From CAYSYM01 sp964435115 (lineage in GTDB: Bacteria; Chloroflexota; UBA6077; CF-72): a DNA stretch of 64,000 bases. Below are positions 43,437 to 51,551 of the stretch, piece after piece; positions within the stretch are counted from its first letter, which is position 1, and each line of letters begins with the position of its first letter. The stretch lies in contig CAYSYM010000012.1 in NCBI GenBank assembly GCA_964435115.1, positions 5,000 through 68,999 of the forward strand. Direction: 5' to 3'. A model generated the notes under the pieces. The model ran no database searches. It had not been told where the DNA came from and saw only the letters and a program-made list of their open reading frames with translations. Made by a program: the position numbers and the translations under genes.

Positions 43437-44390
43437 GTGGCCAAGAGTGGCGCGAAGGCCCGCGCGGAGAAGGCGGAGGCGATCGAGGTGCTCGCTGCGA
43501 GGCTGGCCGGCGCCGAGATCGCCGTGCTCACCGGGTATCGGGGCCTCTCGGTGGCGGACATCCGCGACCTGCGGACTCGGTTTCGGCCGGTGGGCGTGGA
43601 CTACGTGGTGGCGAAGAACACGCTCGCGCGCTTCGCCGCCGAGCGGACCGGCCGCACGGCGATCGTGGGGGATCTCGAAGGCCCCACCGCGATCGCCTTC
43701 GGCTCGGATCCCGTCGCCACGGCGAAGGTGCTGCAGGAGTTCATCCGCGCCAACAAGGTGCTGGTGCTCAAGTCAGCCCTGCTCGGGGGCCGGCGGCTCG
43801 ATAGCCGCGAGCTGGACGAGCTCGCCAGCCTGCCGCCCGTCGACGAGCTACGGGCGAGGACGTTCGGGATGATCGTGAGCCCGCTCCAGCGGACCGTGAG
43901 CGTTCTCACGGCACCGCTGGCCGGGTTGGCGCGGGTGATCGAAGCGAGAAGGAACTCCGTGGAAGAGTCCGGTGGCAGTGCCGCCGCGGAAGGAGGAGCA
44001 GCCGACATGGCAACGGTTGACGAGCTGGCCAAGAGTCTTGGCGATCTGAAGGTGCTGGATCTCGCCGCGCTGGTGAAGCGGCTGGAGGAAGAGTGGGGGG
44101 TCTCGGCTGCGGCGGTCGCGGCGCCGGTGGCCGCCGCGCCTGCGGCTGCTGGCCCGGCCGCGCCGCCCGTGGAGGAGAAGACCGAGTTCGACGTGGTGCT
44201 GAAGGAGTTCGGGGCCAAGAAGATCGAGGTGATCAAGGTCGTCCGCGAGCTGACCAGCCTCGGCCTGAAAGAGGCCAAGGACCTCGTGGAGGCCGCCCCG
44301 AAGCCAGTGCTCGAAGGTGTGGCCAAGGACGCCGCCGAAGCGGCCGCCACCAAGCTGCGCGACGCCGGCGCGACCGTCGAGGTCGTCTAG
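43437..44390 (+). CDS. rplJ: Ribosomal protein L10 in frame with L7/L12 (L10-L7/L12 fusion or read-through)
   Basis: One 317-codon frame covers both proteins without a stop. Residues 1-178 are L10 (AEAIEVLAARLAGAEIAVLTGYRGLSVADIRDLRTRFR, VVAKNTLARFAAERTG, LVLKSALLGGRRLD, ending LARVIEARRNSVEE). A 12-residue Gly/Ala linker follows, and residues 191-317 are a complete L7/L12. L10 normally ends about here, and its C-terminal helix binds L7/L12 dimers, so a fused copy would tether one L7/L12 to the stalk base. GAAAGGAGGG precedes the GTG start. A single-base sequencing error removing the L10 stop would give the same picture. Confidence 0.85.
   Translation: MAKSGAKARAEKAEAIEVLAARLAGAEIAVLTGYRGLSVADIRDLRTRFRPVGVDYVVAKNTLARFAAERTGRTAIVGDLEGPTAIAFGSDPVATAKVLQEFIRANKVLVLKSALLGGRRLDSRELDELASLPPVDELRARTFGMIVSPLQRTVSVLTAPLAGLARVIEARRNSVEESGGSAAAEGGAADMATVDELAKSLGDLKVLDLAALVKRLEEEWGVSAAAVAAPVAAAPAAAGPAAPPVEEKTEFDVVLKEFGAKKIEVIKVVRELTSLGLKEAKDLVEAAPKPVLEGVAKDAAEAAATKLRDAGATVEVV
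44007..44390 (+). CDS. rplL: Ribosomal protein L7/L12 from an internal start
   Basis: ATG 44007 lies 9 nt after AAGGAGGA (43990-43997), inside the open L10 frame, and opens a normal 127-residue L7/L12: MATVDELAKSLGDLKVLDLAALVKRLEEEWGV, an Ala/Pro hinge, then KTEFDVVLKEFGAKKIEVIKVVRELTSLGLKEAKDLVEAAPKPVLEG and the closing AATKLRDAGATVEVV. The strong ribosome-binding site implies that free L7/L12 is made, which the ribosome needs in several copies. It shares frame and 3' end with the L10 frame. Confidence 0.85.
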   Translation: MATVDELAKSLGDLKVLDLAALVKRLEEEWGVSAAAVAAPVAAAPAAAGPAAPPVEEKTEFDVVLKEFGAKKIEVIKVVRELTSLGLKEAKDLVEAAPKPVLEGVAKDAAEAAATKLRDAGATVEVV

Positions 44391-44408
44391 CGGCTCCAGG
44401 GTCGAACG

Positions 44409-44449
44409 GCCTGAGGGCTGAGCGCGCACCCGCCGCTCAGCCCTCAGGC
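44409..44449. terminator. Bidirectional terminator between rplL and tyrA
   Basis: A perfect 16-bp stem (GCCTGAGGGCTGAGCG and its complement) with a 9-nt loop, followed on the plus strand by TTTCTTCT. The tyrA stop codon (44444-44446) lies inside the right arm, so the last codons of tyrA are also the terminator's T-run. Confidence 0.9.
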
Positions 44450-45397
44450 TTTCTTCTGCCCCCAGCGCCCGAGGAGGTTCCCGGCGATCAGCGAGCGGCT
44501 GCTCGGCAGGCTCTCCGGCGCGTCGGCTGTGAAGCCCTGGGCCCGCCCGCTCAGCCAGTCGCGGTGCAGGGCCCGCGCCTGCTCAAGCTGCTCCTTGAGA
44601 TCGGGGTCGTCACGAGCGATGCTGTCGCGGAGGGCGACCAGCGCGTCCACGTAGCGGTCGAGCCGGCGGACGAGGTTGTCGCGGTTGGTCCGCGCGATGT
44701 CGGCGAACATCTGCGGGTCGCTCTCGGCGAGGTGCGTCGCGTAGGCGAAGCCGCCCGCGGCCAGGGACGCCGTCTCCCGCCAGCTCCGTTCGGCGCCCAG
44801 GTGGCCGATCAGCGCCACCGACATCAGGTAGGGCAGGTGGCTTACCGCGGCCACCAGGCCGTCGTGCTCGCTGGCATCGAGGAAGTAGGGGACAGCGCCG
44901 AAGCTCTCGATGAGCTTCACGATCTCGTCGACCGGCTGGCGCGGGGTGGAGGGTGAGGGGACCACGCACCACACGGCGCCCTGGAAGAGGCGGGCATCCG
45001 CAGCGTCGGGGCCCGTCTCCGTCTTGCCGGCCATGGGGTGGCTGCCGACGAAGTTGACGCCGTCGGGCAGGAACTCCTGCGCCCACTCGAGGACGCGCGC
45101 CTTGGTACTGCCCGTGTCCATGACCACCGTGCCCGGACGCACTCCGGGGCCGATCTCCTGGAACAACGCCCGCATCGCCGCCACCGGGGTCGCCACCACC
45201 ACGAGCTGCGCGTCGCGAATGGCGTCTGGGAGCGAGCCGGCGCGATCGACGGCCTTGGCTCGCTGGGCGTCGCGCGCGTGGTGGCCTGAGGCGTCGTAGC
45301 CCGCGATCTGCACGCTCGGCCGGGTCGCTTTGATGGCGAGCCCGACGGATGAGCCGATGAGGCCGGTTCCCAGGATGGCGACGCGATCAAATGGCAC
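44444..45397 (-). CDS. tyrA: Prephenate dehydrogenase
   Basis: The 317-aa enzyme has an NAD-binding start (MPFDRVAILGTGLIGSSVGLAIKATRP), then LVVVATPVAAMRALFQEIGPGVRPGTVVMDTGSTKARVL, the active-site segment FVGSHPMAGKTETGPDAADARLFQG and HDGLVAAVSHLPYLMSVAL with catalytic His residues. It oxidises prephenate (or arogenate) towards tyrosine. There is no C-terminal ACT domain; the last 40 residues are helical and charged. The GTG at 45397 overlaps the stop of the upstream M50 gene by 11 nt, so the genes are coupled. Confidence 0.92.
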   Translation of the reverse strand: MPFDRVAILGTGLIGSSVGLAIKATRPSVQIAGYDASGHHARDAQRAKAVDRAGSLPDAIRDAQLVVVATPVAAMRALFQEIGPGVRPGTVVMDTGSTKARVLEWAQEFLPDGVNFVGSHPMAGKTETGPDAADARLFQGAVWCVVPSPSTPRQPVDEIVKLIESFGAVPYFLDASEHDGLVAAVSHLPYLMSVALIGHLGAERSWRETASLAAGGFAYATHLAESDPQMFADIARTNRDNLVRRLDRYVDALVALRDSIARDDPDLKEQLEQARALHRDWLSGRAQGFTADAPESLPSSRSLIAGNLLGRWGQKKA

Positions 45398-46157
45398 GAT
45401 AGAGCGTCTCCAGGAGTGAGAGGAAGAAGCCCATGCCCGCCTCCACGATGGTGCCGAGGACGGGTGGGAACCCGGGCACGAGGCGAGGCAGGAACACCAG
45501 CCCGAGCAGGATCCAGGGCCCGTACACCTGGATGGGCTGAAGGACGAGCTGGAGCGGGCGGGGCGAGAGCCCATAGACGAAGCCGAACCCGTCGAGCGGC
45601 GGGAGCGGAATGAGGTTGAAGACCGCTAGGACGACGTTGATCCCGATGAACTGCTGGACGAGCTCGCCGAGCAGCGGCTCCCGTGGGCTGCCGAGCGCCG
45701 CCACCAGCACTACGGCTGCTGCCGACGCCAGGAGGTTGGAGACGGGCCCGGCCACCGAGGACAGCGCCCACCCGAGGCCCGGGTAGCGCATGGCGTTGGG
45801 GTTGATCGGGACGGGCTTGCCCCAGCCGAAGCGCGCGATGAGGAACAGGAGGCTACCGAGGAGGTCCAGGTGGGCGAGCGGGTTCAGGGTGAGCCGGCCG
45901 GCCCGCCGCGGCAGGTCGTCGCCGAACAGCGTCGCGACCAGGGCATGGCTGAACTCGTGGACGGTCACCGCCAGGACGATGGCGACCAGGAACGGGATGG
46001 AGTCGACGAGGCTGCCCAGCAGCGAGTCGGGACTGCTGATCCGCAGCAGCCCCATCTGGTCCAGGAGCAGCAGGACGAGGACCGCCAGCCCGATCCACTG
46101 GAGCGGCGAGTTGCGAGAACGGGGCGGAGAGGAGGCTGGGGCTGGCTGGGCGCACAC
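45387..46157 (-). CDS. M50 (site-2 protease) family zinc metallopeptidase
   Basis: The 256-aa membrane protein has the zinc motif VHEFSHALVA (HExxH) near residue 66 within a membrane helix, GRLTLNPLAHLDLLGSL, and the third-ligand segment FNLIPLPPLDGFGFVYGL near 200. Relatives cut proteins inside the membrane, including anti-sigma factors; no target is apparent nearby. The GTG start is near 46157, upstream of tyrA, which overlaps its stop. Confidence 0.9.
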   Translation of the reverse strand: MCAQPAPASSPPRSRNSPLQWIGLAVLVLLLLDQMGLLRISSPDSLLGSLVDSIPFLVAIVLAVTVHEFSHALVATLFGDDLPRRAGRLTLNPLAHLDLLGSLLFLIARFGWGKPVPINPNAMRYPGLGWALSSVAGPVSNLLASAAAVVLVAALGSPREPLLGELVQQFIGINVVLAVFNLIPLPPLDGFGFVYGLSPRPLQLVLQPIQVYGPWILLGLVFLPRLVPGFPPVLGTIVEAGMGFFLSLLETLYRAI

Positions 46158-46318
46158 AGTAGCTCGATTCTACTGGGCCCAGCCCCGCGGGCAGCGGGTT
46201 CGTCCGGCTCGGGTGGCCGCTCGCACGCCTGCCCTGGCTGTGTCCGATCAGCGCCTCAGCGTGCACCTCGCCGCGCAAGGGACCGCCACGAGCAGCCTGG
46301 TGGTTTGGCCTGGAACGG

Positions 46319-46519
46319 CTAGCCAGTGCTAGCCAGCGTGGCAAGCGCCGCCCGCACCCGGTCGAGGCTGGCCAGGGCTCGACGGCGTGGGCCAGCCGAC
46401 GGCTCGGGCGCCCCGGTTGGCGGGCGGAGCTGCCGCAGCAGGCGCTCCTGGGCGGCCTGCCGCAGGTACTCCTCCTGCTTGTACCTGGCGCGTGCTTCGA
46501 GTGCATTGTCGCTCGACAT
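46319..46519 (-). CDS. Small charged hypothetical protein
   Basis: This 66-aa frame has one strongly helical charged region (SDNALEARARYKQEEYLRQAAQERLLRQLRP), then a Pro-rich bend and a second helix (ALASLDRVRAALATLAS). GGGAAGGGAG lies before the ATG at 46519. The upstream extension to 46582 is unlikely to be coding. Function unknown; a DNA-binding or adaptor role is possible but not shown. Confidence 0.55.
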   Translation of the reverse strand: MSSDNALEARARYKQEEYLRQAAQERLLRQLRPPTGAPEPSAGPRRRALASLDRVRAALATLASTG

Positions 46520-46882
46520 CGGTGTGTCTCCCTTCCCCCGGGTCGTCGAGTGCAGCCCCCAGGCCGGGTGCTCGCGTCCCAACCTCCAGGGTCCTACGTA
46601 CGACGCGTGCGGCCCAGCCTGATCTCCTGCTCATTTGCCGATCGTTTCCCACTCGTTTCGCCTTCTGCGGCTCCGTTGCTCGCCACTCCACCGCGTGGAG
46701 ACGCGCTTCAGCCGCGGGTGCCGCGGTGCCAGCACGCGCTCGGCGCCCCCACCTGCCGTCGCGGTGGCCCTGGCGTCGACCGCCGTGCGCTGGCGCCTCG
46801 GACCCGGCCAGGCGCGCCGCTGCAGGGTTTCACGCCCGCGGCGGCCGGCCCATCGCCTACACTGGGAGGAGCGGGGGCGCGG

Positions 46883-49459
46883 GTGGCACAGCGCGAGGGG
46901 GGCCTGCAGCCGACGACAGGCAGGGGCGGGCGAGGGTCGTTTGGGGCCCAGCTCCGGCTGCTCCGGGAGCACGCCGGGCTCAGCCAGGAGGCGCTGGCCG
47001 AGCGCGCCGGGCTGGGCGTAGCCACCCTGGCGGCCATCGAGCGTGACCGGCGGCAGCGGCCGCACCCTCGCACACTGGCGACCCTGGCCGAAGCGCTCGG
47101 CCTGGCGCCCACCGAACGGACCTCGCTGCTGGAGAGCATGCGAGCTGGCGAGCCAGCGCCACTGGGCCCACACCGTCGGGCACCGCCGCGACCGGATTCG
47201 CACTCCGGCCGCGACGCCCCCGGCACTCGGCACCGGCCACGCCGCCCAAACGGGCCACGGCGGGACAGCGCGCACAACCTGCCGACCGGTCTCAGCAGCC
47301 TGGTCGGCCGACAGCAGGAGCTGGCAGACGTGGTCCGGCTCCTCCAAACCGTCCGCCTGGTGACGCTCACCGGTGGCGGCGGGGTAGGCAAGACGCGTCT
47401 GGCGCTGGGCGCCGCGGCGGCCGCGCTGCCGACGTGTCCTGACGGCGTCTGGCTGGCTTCCCTAGCGCCACTGCAGGACCCGATGCTGGTGTCCCACGCC
47501 GTGGCCGCTGCCATCGGGGTGCCCGAGTGGAGTGGCCTTCCGCTGCTGGCGACTCTGACCGAGGCATTGCGCGAGCGGCGCGCGCTGTTGGTGCTGGACA
47601 ACTGCGAGCACCTGGTCCAGGCTTGCGCCGAGCTGGTCGAGGCGCTGCTGAGCGCCTGCCCCGACCTGCGCATCCTGGCCACCAGCCGCGAGCCGCTGGG
47701 GCTGGCCGGCGAAGTCACCTGGCGTGTTCCGTCGCTGGGTCTGCCGAAGCCGCCCCCGCCGCCGGTGGAAGAGCTGTCCAAGTACGAGGCGGTGCGGCTG
47801 TTCATCGAGCGTGCCGTGGCCGCGCGTCCCGACTTCGAGGTGACCGCCACCAACGCCCCGGCGGTCGCGGAGGTGTGTTGGCGGCTCGACGGCATCCCGC
47901 TAGGGATCGAGCTGGCAGCCGCCTGGGTCCGAACCCTGAGCGTCGAGCAGCTGGCGGCGCGGCTGGACGACCGCTTCCAGCTGCTGGTGGGCGGCAGCCG
48001 CACGGCGCCGCCGCGGCAACAGACGCTCCGCGGAGCCATCGACTGGAGCTACGCCTTGCTGAGCGAGCCCGAGCGCCGCCTGTTCGCGGGGCTGAGCGTC
48101 TTCGCCGGTGGGTGGACGCTGGAGGCGGCCGGAGCGGTCTGCGCCCGCGAGGGCGTGGACGCCCGGGACATCCTGGTGCTACTGCGACAGCTCGTCGACA
48201 AGTCGTTGGTGGTGGTCGACGCGACGCCTGAGGGAACCCGCTACCGACTACTCGAGACCCTGCGCGCGTACGGCCGGGAGCGCGCGGAGGCAGCCGGCGA
48301 GCTTGCCACGCTGGAACGGCGACACCTGGAGTGGTGTCTCGGGCTGGCTGAAGCTTCACCCCCGGAACGGCTCGACCCGAAACACGTCGCGCTTCTGGCG
48401 CAAGAGCAGGACAATGTACGGGCTGCCCTGCGCTGGTGCATCGCGGCTGGCGCTGTCGATGCTGGCTTGCGCCTGGGCGCGGCGCTGTGGCCGCTCTGGT
48501 ACCTGCGAGCCCTGTATACCGAGGGCCAAGCGTGGCTGGACGAGCTGCTCGCCCTTCCCGGGGCACCCGCGCCCACAGCCGCGCGGGCGCGGGTGCTGGC
48601 CTTGGCCGGACATCTGGCCTACTGCCGCGCCGACTACGCCGCGGCCACGGCTCGTCTCCAGGAGGCGCTCGCCACCGCGCGCCGGGCGCAGGACGACGTG
48701 GAGGGTGGCGTCGCACTCCTGTTCCTCGGCCACGTCGCGCGGGTCCAGGGTGACCTGGAACGCGCTGAGCACTGCTACGTGTCAACGCGCGAGACGCATC
48801 GGCGGGGAGGCAACCTGGCCTGGGAGGCGCTCACCGTAGGCAATCTCGCCCTGCTCTGCGAGGAACGCGGAGATGCCGCGCGAGCCGAGGCGCTCGCGGC
48901 GGAGGCGCTCACCCTCACCCAGGCAGCGGGCCAGTTGCCGGGCGTTTCGCGGATGCTCGCCCTCCTCGGCCGTCTGGCGTTCCAACAAGGCCACCACCGG
49001 GAGGCGGGGCAACTCCTCGCGGAGAGTCTGGCCCTCCAGCGCGAGCAGGGCTACCAGCAAGGTCTGGCCTGGACCCTGCTCAGTCTGGCACGGGTCGCGC
49101 ATGCCGAGGGCGACGACGCGCGGGCCGGCCGGCTGTTGGTCGAGGCCCTCGAGAGCGCGCACGATGTGGGCGACCGGCTCGCGCTGGCGCGAAGCATGGA
49201 GGAGGCCGCGGCTATCGCCGCCGCCAGTCAGCCCGCGCCTGCCGTCTGCCTGGCGGGCGCGGCCGAGGCGCTGCGGCAGACCGTCGGGGCGGACCCGCTG
49301 CCGGCCGAACGTGATCGCCTGGCGCGCTGGCAGGTTGCCGCCCGCGTGGCGCTGGGGGCAGACGGCTATGCTGCCGCCTTGGCCGCCGGGCGGCGCTATT
49401 CCCTCAAGCAGGCCACCGCCGCAGCACTCGAGCTGGCAGAAAGTCGTGGCCCGGCCTGA
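46883..49459 (+). CDS. XRE-type HTH / NB-ARC-like ATPase / TPR transcriptional regulator
   Basis: The 858-aa protein has an N-terminal XRE helix-turn-helix (FGAQLRLLREHAGLSQEALAERAGLGVATLAAIERDRRQRPHPRTLATLAEALGL), a basic linker, a STAND-type ATPase (SSLVGRQQELADVVRLL, Walker A TLTGGGGVGKTRLAL, Walker B RRALLVLDNCEHLV, RILATSREPLGLAGEVTWRVPSL) and a C-terminal array of TPR-like helical repeats (AAATARLQEALATARRAQDD, AEALAAEALTLTQAAGQL). It is a signal-sensing regulator of the AfsR/MalT kind; the inducer is unknown. GGGAGGAG lies upstream of the GTG at 46883. The gene is alone. Confidence 0.9.
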   Translation: MAQREGGLQPTTGRGGRGSFGAQLRLLREHAGLSQEALAERAGLGVATLAAIERDRRQRPHPRTLATLAEALGLAPTERTSLLESMRAGEPAPLGPHRRAPPRPDSHSGRDAPGTRHRPRRPNGPRRDSAHNLPTGLSSLVGRQQELADVVRLLQTVRLVTLTGGGGVGKTRLALGAAAAALPTCPDGVWLASLAPLQDPMLVSHAVAAAIGVPEWSGLPLLATLTEALRERRALLVLDNCEHLVQACAELVEALLSACPDLRILATSREPLGLAGEVTWRVPSLGLPKPPPPPVEELSKYEAVRLFIERAVAARPDFEVTATNAPAVAEVCWRLDGIPLGIELAAAWVRTLSVEQLAARLDDRFQLLVGGSRTAPPRQQTLRGAIDWSYALLSEPERRLFAGLSVFAGGWTLEAAGAVCAREGVDARDILVLLRQLVDKSLVVVDATPEGTRYRLLETLRAYGRERAEAAGELATLERRHLEWCLGLAEASPPERLDPKHVALLAQEQDNVRAALRWCIAAGAVDAGLRLGAALWPLWYLRALYTEGQAWLDELLALPGAPAPTAARARVLALAGHLAYCRADYAAATARLQEALATARRAQDDVEGGVALLFLGHVARVQGDLERAEHCYVSTRETHRRGGNLAWEALTVGNLALLCEERGDAARAEALAAEALTLTQAAGQLPGVSRMLALLGRLAFQQGHHREAGQLLAESLALQREQGYQQGLAWTLLSLARVAHAEGDDARAGRLLVEALESAHDVGDRLALARSMEEAAAIAAASQPAPAVCLAGAAEALRQTVGADPLPAERDRLARWQVAARVALGADGYAAALAAGRRYSLKQATAAALELAESRGPA

Positions 49460-49561
49460 CGGTGCTGCGGCGCCCGGGGGGAGCCGCGCCTGACTGCGTG
49501 AGTGTGGTATGGCCCGCAATCCTCACCATGAGGACGGATCCAGGGGCGGGCCAAGAGGACG

Positions 49562-49795
49562 GTGAGGGAGGAGGTGAAGCCGACACTCGACCGCGCGAAG
49601 GCTGAGGCGGCTTGCACTCTCATCGGGGCGGCCTCGACTTCATCGGAAGTGGTCGACATCGCGCTGCCCGCCGTGGTCCTCGGCCGCCGCCGGCTGATCC
49701 ATGTGGCCGCGCTCGAGCGCTGGGCGGCTGAGCAGGCCGGGCTGTCCGGTGCCACGCCGCCCGCCGGCGGACACCTCGGCTCGAACGTGGCCTAG
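49562..49795 (+). CDS. Small excisionase/MerR-like DNA-binding protein
   Basis: This 77-aa frame contains VVLGRRRLIHVAALERWAAEQAG, which matches the second half of excisionase-family winged helices (VRLGRRxLIPRAALERWL). The first half (TLDRAKAEAACTLIGAASTSSEVVDIALPA) is less typical of the family's recognition helix. It lies 67 nt before the RES-module antitoxin gene, in the same direction. A DNA-binding role is likely; excision activity is not implied. Confidence 0.5.
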   Translation: MREEVKPTLDRAKAEAACTLIGAASTSSEVVDIALPAVVLGRRRLIHVAALERWAAEQAGLSGATPPAGGHLGSNVA

Positions 49796-49862
49796 CGGTG
49801 CCGGGACGATCACCTCGCACGTGTGCGGCCAAGTGAGACACAGGCCCCCTGAAGAGGCGACC

Positions 49863-50567
49863 ATGAACCGGACGACCATCCAGCCCCAGTGCCGCCCGCC
49901 ACAGGAGCGAGTGTGTGACCGCCCGGAGTTGACCGTGACCACAAGCGTCAAGGAGCGCCTCCACCGGCTCATCGATGAACTGCCCGACGACGAGGATCTC
50001 GGCTTCGGTCGTGGTGCCCGGCCGCCCCTGGCGCTCCGCGAACTCCTGGATGAGCTGCGGCGCCTCGGCGTGGACGCGGGGCCGGACGTTCGCCCGGCGG
50101 GACAGGAGCGGGACGCCCAGCTCCTCCGTGCCGTCCTGGCGCAAGCGCCCCATCTGCCTGTCGCGGCCGTGGACCTGCTGCGGCAGGTCGGGGCGAACGC
50201 CGCCGATGTCGAGGCGGAGCTGCTGGCGGTGGACGGGCCGCCGCTCGACGTGAAGCAAGTCGCCGCGAAGCTTGGGATCTCGCCTGGCGGGGTCGGCCGT
50301 CGCGCCCAGCAGGGGCCCCTGCTCGTTCTGGAGCGGGCCGGCAAGCCGGACGCCTATCCGGCGTGGCAGTTCACGTCGACGGGGCGGCTGCCCGGCCTGG
50401 AGAAGGTTCTAGCCGCCCTTCGGGTCTCCCCCTGGGCGCAGGCTGCCTGGTTCCTGAGTGGGGACGCCCGCCTCGGCGACCGCCGCCCCCTGGACGTGCC
50501 GCGCGAGGGTGAGGTAGACGCGGTGCTCCGCGCGGCGGCGGCCTACGGGGAGCAGGGTGCCGCGTAG
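49863..50567 (+). CDS. Xre/MbcA/ParS-type antitoxin
   Basis: The 234-aa protein has an N-terminal helical part (TVTTSVKERLHRLIDELPDDEDLGF), a central helix-turn-helix-like segment (LDVKQVAAKLGISPGGVGRRAQQG) and a C-terminal DUF2384-like end (RVSPWAQAAWFLSGDARLGDRRPLDVPREGEVDAVLRAAAAYGEQG), whose GDxxLxGxxPLD pattern is the toxin-binding module of RES antitoxins. The downstream RES toxin overlaps its stop by 11 nt. It should repress the module and neutralise the toxin. GAAGAGG precedes the ATG. Confidence 0.8.
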   Translation: MNRTTIQPQCRPPQERVCDRPELTVTTSVKERLHRLIDELPDDEDLGFGRGARPPLALRELLDELRRLGVDAGPDVRPAGQERDAQLLRAVLAQAPHLPVAAVDLLRQVGANAADVEAELLAVDGPPLDVKQVAAKLGISPGGVGRRAQQGPLLVLERAGKPDAYPAWQFTSTGRLPGLEKVLAALRVSPWAQAAWFLSGDARLGDRRPLDVPREGEVDAVLRAAAAYGEQGAA

Positions 50568-51054
50568 GCCCACTCCGCCGCGCTCGCCCAGCCGCCACCC
50601 GTTCCCCTCACCCGATCTCCCGAGCCGCCCGCTCCCACTGGCCGCGCTGGATGGGCCTTGGCGCCGGGTCTACTTCCCGGTGGATCGTCGAGGGAAGCCG
50701 CGCAGCCCGCTCGCCCTGGCCAGGAACCGGGAGAACCGCTTCGACTCGCCGACGCGCCGCTACGGTGTGCTCTACGTGGCCGAGACCCTGGACGGGGCGC
50801 TCATCGAGACCTTCGGGCGGGTCCTGGGGAGGCGTGTGCTGCAACTCGGCGATGTCCGGTCCCGCCACCTCGCCACGGTATCCGCAACGCGGCCGCTGCG
50901 CCTGGTGGATCTCACCGGCCGCGGGCTCAGCCTGATCGGTGCCGACGCGAGCCTCGCCGCCGGCCGCGACTACGAGGTCACGCAGGCGTGGTCGCGTGTG
51001 CTCTACGAGCACCCGGACCGGCCCGACGGCAGCCCGCGCCGGCCGTCTGCCTGA
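50557..51054 (+). CDS. RES-domain toxin, C-terminally truncated
   Basis: RES toxins destroy NAD+. The first 145 residues of this 165-aa frame fit the domain: RRVYFPVDRRGKPRSPLALARNRENRFDSPTRRYGVLYVAETLDGALIETFGR holds the usual Arg, Tyr and Glu, and LVDLTGRGLSLIGADASLAAGRDYEVTQAWSRVLYEHPDRPDG follows. The frame then runs into PRRPSA and stops where the family continues IxYRSRHxxxxxxxALF, so the conserved Arg-Ser region and the C-terminus are lost. It is probably an inactive toxin left beside an intact antitoxin. Confidence 0.75.
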   Translation: MPRRPTPPRSPSRHPFPSPDLPSRPLPLAALDGPWRRVYFPVDRRGKPRSPLALARNRENRFDSPTRRYGVLYVAETLDGALIETFGRVLGRRVLQLGDVRSRHLATVSATRPLRLVDLTGRGLSLIGADASLAAGRDYEVTQAWSRVLYEHPDRPDGSPRRPSA

Positions 51055-51072
51055 TGGGGAGTGGCTACCACG

Positions 51073-51551
51073 TTACGAGCTGACGCTGGTTGTCGGTGTC
51101 CGGTTGTAGCCTGCCTCGTCAAAGAAGTGCGTCGAGGTACTCAGGTAACTGTGGCTTATCTGGCAATCTTTGATGGACCAGGTTAACCCTGTGCTATGCG
51201 AGGTTGCACCCGGCGATGCCCATTGCCAACCAGTGTCGTAGTCCCACGTGAAGACGCCGTTACAGTCTGTCCTCCCTGGTTACGGGTACCAAGATTGTCC
51301 ATAGGAGCGTCGGTCCAGGAGTTCCCAGAGCCGCGGTAAGTCCACTGGGATGGCCAGTCGAGACAACTATTGGCGTGAGCGCCAACACCGCCGACACTGC
51401 CGTTCCACTGGCTCTCACAGACGACAGCTAGAACGGGCGGGACGCCTGTTGCCGCTGCAGCGAGTACAATGACGCTGACGAGTGCGGCCATGCGAACAAG
51501 GCCGAAGCGCGGGTGGAGCGAGCACGCCGGCTTCGACGCCACACCCATCAT
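51073..51551 (-). pseudogene. Small secreted protein, frameshifted
   Basis: From ATG 51551 the frame gives a signal peptide (VRMAALVSVIVLAAAATGVPPVLA) and SQWNGSVGGVGAHANSCLDWPSQWTYRGSGNSWTDAPMDNLGTRNQGGQ. At about 51270 the protein-like reading moves to another frame (CNGVFTWDYDTGWQWASPG, then GLTWSIKDCQISHSYLSTSTHFFDEAGYN) and ends at TAA 51073. Without the shift, the frame ends early at 51183. The sequence is visibly less GC-rich than its surroundings. Family unknown. The start overlaps the upstream gene's stop as ATGA. Confidence 0.6.

Noticed and set aside
46550..46882. A longer N-terminus for the large regulator, from 46550
   Set aside because: The extra 111 residues are Pro/Arg-rich and not domain-like; a GTG with a ribosome-binding site lies just before the helix-turn-helix.
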